Below are positions 61,701 through 64,000 of a stretch of DNA of 64,000 nucleotides, in pieces. The notes under the pieces were generated by a model that saw only the letters and a list, made by a program, of their open reading frames with translations, had not been told where the DNA came from and made no database searches. Position 1 is the first letter of the stretch; the number at the start of each line of letters is the position of its first letter. Origin of the DNA: Marsupella aquatica (Eukaryota > Marchantiophyta); contig OZ316894.1 in assembly GCA_973895155.1 (NCBI GenBank), positions 11,470,001 through 11,534,000 of the forward strand, read 5' to 3'. Both the position numbers and the translations under genes were made by a program.

Positions 61701-63481
61701 CATTGCCAGAAGGTAACATAAGGTCATGGCAAAGTGCAAACATATCAGATAACAAGGCATTGCTTGCCTTGTGTTTGGCCTGTAGATTCATCAACCCCAA
61801 GATAGCAGAAAGACGACTCAAACGAGCACCCTCATAGATAGGAGTTCGGGCATGTTTCTCTGCTTCCTCCCATTGGCGCTGTCCCTCGGGGGTATGTCTT
61901 GGTCGTGGATCATTGGGGGGCACATGACCTCCTTGATCAGCAGACACCTCAGCATCATCTCCAGGGACGTCAACACCAAACCAATCAACCATAAAATCAT
62001 CCATGGCTCTATCTTGGTCATCAATAACCTATTCATATGTTCTGGGTACATTGCGATCAGGGTTGTTGCTTCCACTGTCACTTGATGAGGAATGTGACTC
62101 AGAGCCTTGTCCTTCTTCTGGCATACCCATTTCCCGATATGCTGCTCTCAATCTCCGCGGTAACATATTTTGAGAGGGTCGCACATTCTAAAAACAATGC
62201 AAACAATTGAAAGTTACAAAGCAAATAGTTACAACATGTAGAAGAATATATGGGGGTGTGCAAACATGAAATAATATCGGTACTGGTGTAAATACAAAAT
62301 GTGGCCAAACGCCATGTGTATGGTCATTTTCTAATCCCACACATAGTGAGTAAACAACTCATCACCTGAGTGAATGGTCCTAGTAGCTACAACCAGACAA
62401 TGGTCATGATGATATGTCTGGCCATAAGGGGCTGGTGGAGGACCCTCAATGAAAACCCACTCACAATTTTGCCTACGCTTGGGGCGAGTCCCCACAGTAC
62501 TGTTTATGAAACCAGCTATATTCCCAGTTCGTATGGGGTCCCCATCTATCACCCGTTGCTCACTATACCTCCTAGTGTTTCCATCAAAAGTATCTAACTC
62601 CAAGGCATAAGTCTTCCACTCAGGATGTTGTGCAAGGATCATGTTCCAATGTCTTCTCTTGTAGATGGGTCCACCATAAGGAAACAACGTAGGTCCTTCT
62701 CGACCGCGTCCATCACTACCACTCTCGGTATCCACAATGATGTCTTCACAAGCAAAAACTCCATAGCCATGTCTATCCCCAAGTGTGGAAGGTTTGATAA
62801 CCCAACGTCTTCCCCAAACCTCTACCTCCTCACCATAGGAAAGCTCTTGTGGCAAACCAAGAGTCTGGGGATCCCAGTCCTTGATGATAGGAACACATCT
62901 GCCAGTAAACTCACAATCACCCCACCTACCGGTAACCACTGCCTTGTACAAATCAGTATCCCCTCGGGGCCGTCTCTTGGAACGCTTTCTCCCTCTTGGG
63001 ACAACAGGCTCACCCCCAACTGCCCTAGGACTGGAGGGGGCTGTTGCTAGACCCAAGGCTTGTGAGAATGCATTGCCTATAGCATCTAGAACACCTTGTG
63101 ATGGGACATAAGGTGCTGATGCCGCAGGTCTAGGCCTACTAGATACCTATTCCACCCAAACCAAAACAAACAACAAGAGGTATGAAATTAAAACCCTTCA
63201 CCATTGCGATGTGGAAATAGGGTAGAAACTAAGGCGTAAACACTTACCACATGGGATGAGGAAGCCCCTGTTGTATGACGTCCGTAACGTCCATATCTCT
63301 CAATATGCTGGGTGCATATATAGGACTTTTGGGAAACCTGACCCACGCATTTGGCACATTGGCAAAGCTGACGGGGTGGACCACGAGGAGGAGGTGCAGT
63401 CGTGTGAGGTTGAGGAGGAGGTGGTATATCTTCATCGGAGGAGGAAGAATCTGTGGTGGAGATCTCAGAAGATGAAGACAT
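58776..63481 (-). CDS. CACTA-B TNP2 transposase, interrupted at its 3' end and with two in-frame stops
   Basis: Exons on the minus strand: 63481-63248, 62187-61002, 60889-59428 and 59256-58776, with the last Val codon and TGA at 41805-41800 across CACTA-A. All junctions are GT-AG and in phase, giving about 1,122 codons. Exon 1 encodes an acidic start and a finger (Cys40, Cys42, Cys45, Cys56, His59). The core shows LASDGVSPHALG, PVVVMNYNLPPWL, LLSLIIPGP and DYPG/FGFVSGLQTQGYKACSTCG (Transposase_21). The DUF4218-like part shows LLDPMHIEGNVGKAL, THDYHRLLQHILP and VHLVREVAIAGPVHCRWMYWLERYM. The end is the DUF4216-like FTFPSHLEQCFYVPYPLDPEWS. In-frame stops are TAG at 62029-62031 and TGA at 59055-59057. 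The 63247-62188 intron contains the SET exon. Confidence 0.88.
62331..63481 (-). CDS. Zinc finger-SET domain protein encoded by CACTA-B
   Basis: Exon 1 is shared with TNP2 (63481-63248, phase 0). An acceptor at 63147-63148 opens a second exon, 63146-62331, that stays in frame and ends at TAG, giving 349 residues. After a basic patch (RGRKRSKRRPRG, residues 129-140) comes a SET domain: HGYGVFACEDI near 204, PYGGPIY near 235, KTYALELD near 257, GNIAGFINST near 287 with a following NCEWVF, and ATRTIHSGDELFTHY near 332-346. These correspond to the GxG, the NxxxFxNHS-like cofactor-binding and the GEEL..DY catalytic Tyr motifs of lysine methyltransferases. Histone H3/H4 is the usual substrate class, but the target here is unknown. 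No pre-SET cysteine cluster is seen. A TAT/GTGTGG site at 62342 could allow in-frame splicing on to TNP2. No lesion is visible. Confidence 0.82.
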
Positions 63482-64000
63482 TGCCCCTACAAAGATGTAT
63501 AATTTGCAAGTTAGGGGTTATTACCAAATAACATCACAATATCAAGCTGGACAAATGTAAGTTCTCAAGTAATGATGACATGAAACCAAACACAAAAGGA
63601 ACACTAAAAAATACCTTTCTGAGACCCAGGCTCAGCGGTGCCAATAGGTCTTGTGGCTCTAAAATAATGAACCGAATCTGGAAGTATGAGAAAAGCTGCA
63701 AGTACACAAAGCGAACACCTTACATACATGTCCTCTTTATAGATAGTGGGAACCAAAAATTTTAATTACATGAATAAGCCTAACTAGACCCATCTATTTT
63801 AGTCCGTACCTCCAGATGCCCGGGCTCTCACGATGCATACGCATTAGCTAGTATCAATTCATGCAAAAGTGCCGCACCCTGCAAGTTGTCATAGCTCCAC
63901 CTCCTTTGTTAGCATAAAACCCATGGAAAAACCATTAAAACCCAAAAGATCCATAAAACCCATTAAAACCCATAAAACCCATGGTAAAACAACTAAAACA
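63482..64000. other. Upstream region of the CACTA-B gene
   Basis: No gene is recognised. It should hold the promoter and leader of the CACTA-B transcript. From about 63915 to 63998 the DNA is a run of short units such as CCCATTAAAA, CCCATAAAA and CCCATGG.AAAAC, a degenerate 9-14 bp tandem repeat that continues to the window edge. Confidence 0.5.

Larger units (their letters stand above)
40897..64000 (-). mobile_element. CACTA-B: En/Spm-type DNA transposon, left part, with SET cargo, split by CACTA-A
   Basis: The left terminus CACTACAACA begins at 40897 directly after ATG (40894-40896), the expected 3-bp target duplication. It is followed by a dense array of TTGCGA/TCGCAA words, as subterminal repeats of CACTA elements are. 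The transposase gene runs on the minus strand from 63481, with its last two codons at 41800-41805 to the left of CACTA-A. The right terminus is beyond 64000. The predicted right end is a reverse-complement CACTACAACA followed by ATG and the rest of copia RNase H. Confidence 0.8.

Noticed and set aside
63915-63998. Telomere-like repeat at the right edge
   Set aside because: Units are CCCATTAAAA and CCCATAAAA, irregular in length, and not the plant CCCTAAA telomere repeat.
1-64000. CRISPR arrays, rRNA or tRNA genes
   Set aside because: No regularly spaced identical repeats with unique spacers, and no rRNA or tRNA signature was recognised by eye. A tRNA scan would be needed to exclude tRNAs fully.

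Overview
The window is plant nuclear DNA. The evidence is spliced genes with GT-AG introns, a plant-type IQD calmodulin-target gene, a plant tail-anchored cytochrome b5, an L1-type LINE with a zf-RVT end, a Ty1/copia element with a tRNA-Met primer site, and CACTA (En/Spm) transposons. The many long, AT-rich, repeat-filled spacers and the short gene introns would suit a non-seed land plant such as a moss or lycophyte, but that is inference and the species cannot be read from the sequence.

Layout: 1-4.3 kb is repeat-rich DNA with no gene. At 6.6-11.7 kb (+) lies a six-exon IQD gene. At 14.3-17.0 kb a 5'-truncated LINE is flanked by a perfect 281-bp direct repeat. At 17.5-20.9 kb (+) lies an eight-exon TPR co-chaperone gene. 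At 24.2-24.4 kb (+) is a 59-codon gene resembling the mitochondrial ATP synthase 6-kDa subunit. From 24.4 to 31.9 kb there are tandem repeats, a perfect hairpin and a MITE-like element. At 32.3-33.6 kb (+) is a three-exon cytochrome b5 gene.

From 36.25 kb to the right edge everything is nested transposons. A decayed copia element (5' LTR at about 36251) is cut at 40896 by a CACTA element, here called CACTA-B, whose left end is CACTACAACA at 40897 and which runs past the window edge. CACTA-B is cut, two codons before its transposase stop codon, by a complete 16,967-bp second element, CACTA-A (41809-58775; TTG target duplication). All recognisable genes of both CACTA elements are on the minus strand.

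The most interesting content is the cargo of the two CACTA elements. CACTA-A has a nearly intact TNP2 transposase, an accessory gene with a Transposase_24-like region and GW-rich segments, an EDM2-like triple PHD-type protein, a frameshifted two-BRCT protein and a small Cys/His-rich ORF. CACTA-B has a SET-domain exon between the zinc-finger exon and the main body of its TNP2 gene, with splice phases that allow either a zinc finger-SET protein or a zinc finger-TNP2 protein. Two different CACTA elements carrying chromatin reader or writer type domains suggests a shared strategy for dealing with host silencing. This is a hypothesis from gene content only.
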